DNA from: UBA2653 sp964572685
GTDB lineage: Bacteria > Pseudomonadota > Gammaproteobacteria > Legionellales > Legionellaceae
DNA length: 39,934 bases
Direction of reading: 5' to 3'
Assembly: GCA_964572685.1 (NCBI GenBank)
Contig: CAZNFJ010000017.1
Coordinates: forward strand, 1-39,934
Made by a program: the position numbers and the translations under genes. Below are positions 39,877-39,934 of this stretch, one piece after another. Each line of letters starts with the position of its first letter. Positions within the stretch are counted from its first letter, which is position 1. The notes beneath the pieces were generated by a model. It was not told where the DNA came from. It was given only the letters and a program-made list of their open reading frames with translations, and did no database searches.

Positions 39877-39934
39877 GCCCAGGGCAAGATCACGAGTGAC
39901 TTTAAATTAAACTGAATATGTGATCTCATATCTC

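Noticed and set aside
1..39934. CRISPR arrays, insertion sequences, integrases, tRNA or rRNA genes
   Set aside because: No regularly spaced repeats, transposase motifs, terminal inverted repeats with target duplications, cloverleaf sequences or rRNA-like stretches were seen.

Overview
The window is a chromosomal segment of an AT-rich gammaproteobacterium. The gene content fits the Legionellales/Coxiella side of the class rather than the enteric side. It has SMC and ZipA instead of MukB, a DciA-type helicase loader next to lpxC, LptFG divergent from pepA-holC, a bifunctional SpoT downstream of gmk-rpoZ, and effector-like or exported proteins set between housekeeping genes. Genus and lifestyle are inferences. 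I see no tRNA, rRNA, CRISPR array, insertion sequence, integrase or phage gene. Coding density is very high: no gene-free stretch reaches 300 bases, and the longest are positions 20-190 at the left edge and 6765-7001.

Layout, left to right. (1) Positions 191-6764, minus strand: yicC-gmk-rpoZ-spoT-ridA-uup and a small membrane protein, apparently one long operon linking RNA turnover, GMP kinase, RNA polymerase omega, (p)ppGpp metabolism, reactive-enamine removal and an ABC-F ribosome factor. (2) Positions 7002-9104, plus strand: rph-yggS-proC, overlapping and translationally coupled. (3) Positions 9094-10860: three genes for exported proteins, namely a six-cysteine 75-residue protein, a two-module DUF2845-like protein and a probable outer-membrane barrel. 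(4) Positions 10926-15101: lptF-lptG (LPS export) divergent from pepA-holC. (5) Positions 15088-17676: an 862-residue protein with a DUF2235-like Ser/Asp/His hydrolase domain, an exact tandem duplication of an 88-residue unit and a C-terminal membrane hairpin. This is the most unusual gene here and a candidate secreted lipase/effector. (6) Positions 17753-22190, minus strand: a large MscS-family channel, a fused two-domain peptide-ABC ATPase without permeases, and a DUF2892 membrane protein. (7) Positions 22262-39804: dciA on the plus strand, then on the minus strand a small exported protein-smc-zipA-murF-mraY-murD-ftsW-murC-murB-ddl-ftsQ-ftsA-ftsZ-lpxC.

Region 7 is a rearranged division and cell-wall (dcw) cluster. 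The usual upstream part (mraZ, rsmH, ftsL, ftsI, murE) is absent and smc-zipA sits directly before murF. murG is missing from its usual place between ftsW and murC; the 91-nt gap there instead holds a near-consensus sigma70 promoter. The cluster makes lipid I precursors (MurB, C, D, F, Ddl, MraY), polymerises glycan (FtsW), builds the Z-ring (FtsZ, FtsA, ZipA, FtsQ) and commits to lipid A (LpxC), so envelope growth, division and chromosome condensation are encoded side by side.

Several starts were moved from the longest possible reading frame on the basis of Shine-Dalgarno spacing, stop/start overlaps or alignment with remembered family members; each entry says so. Family assignments come from recognised motifs and remembered sequences, not from database searches.
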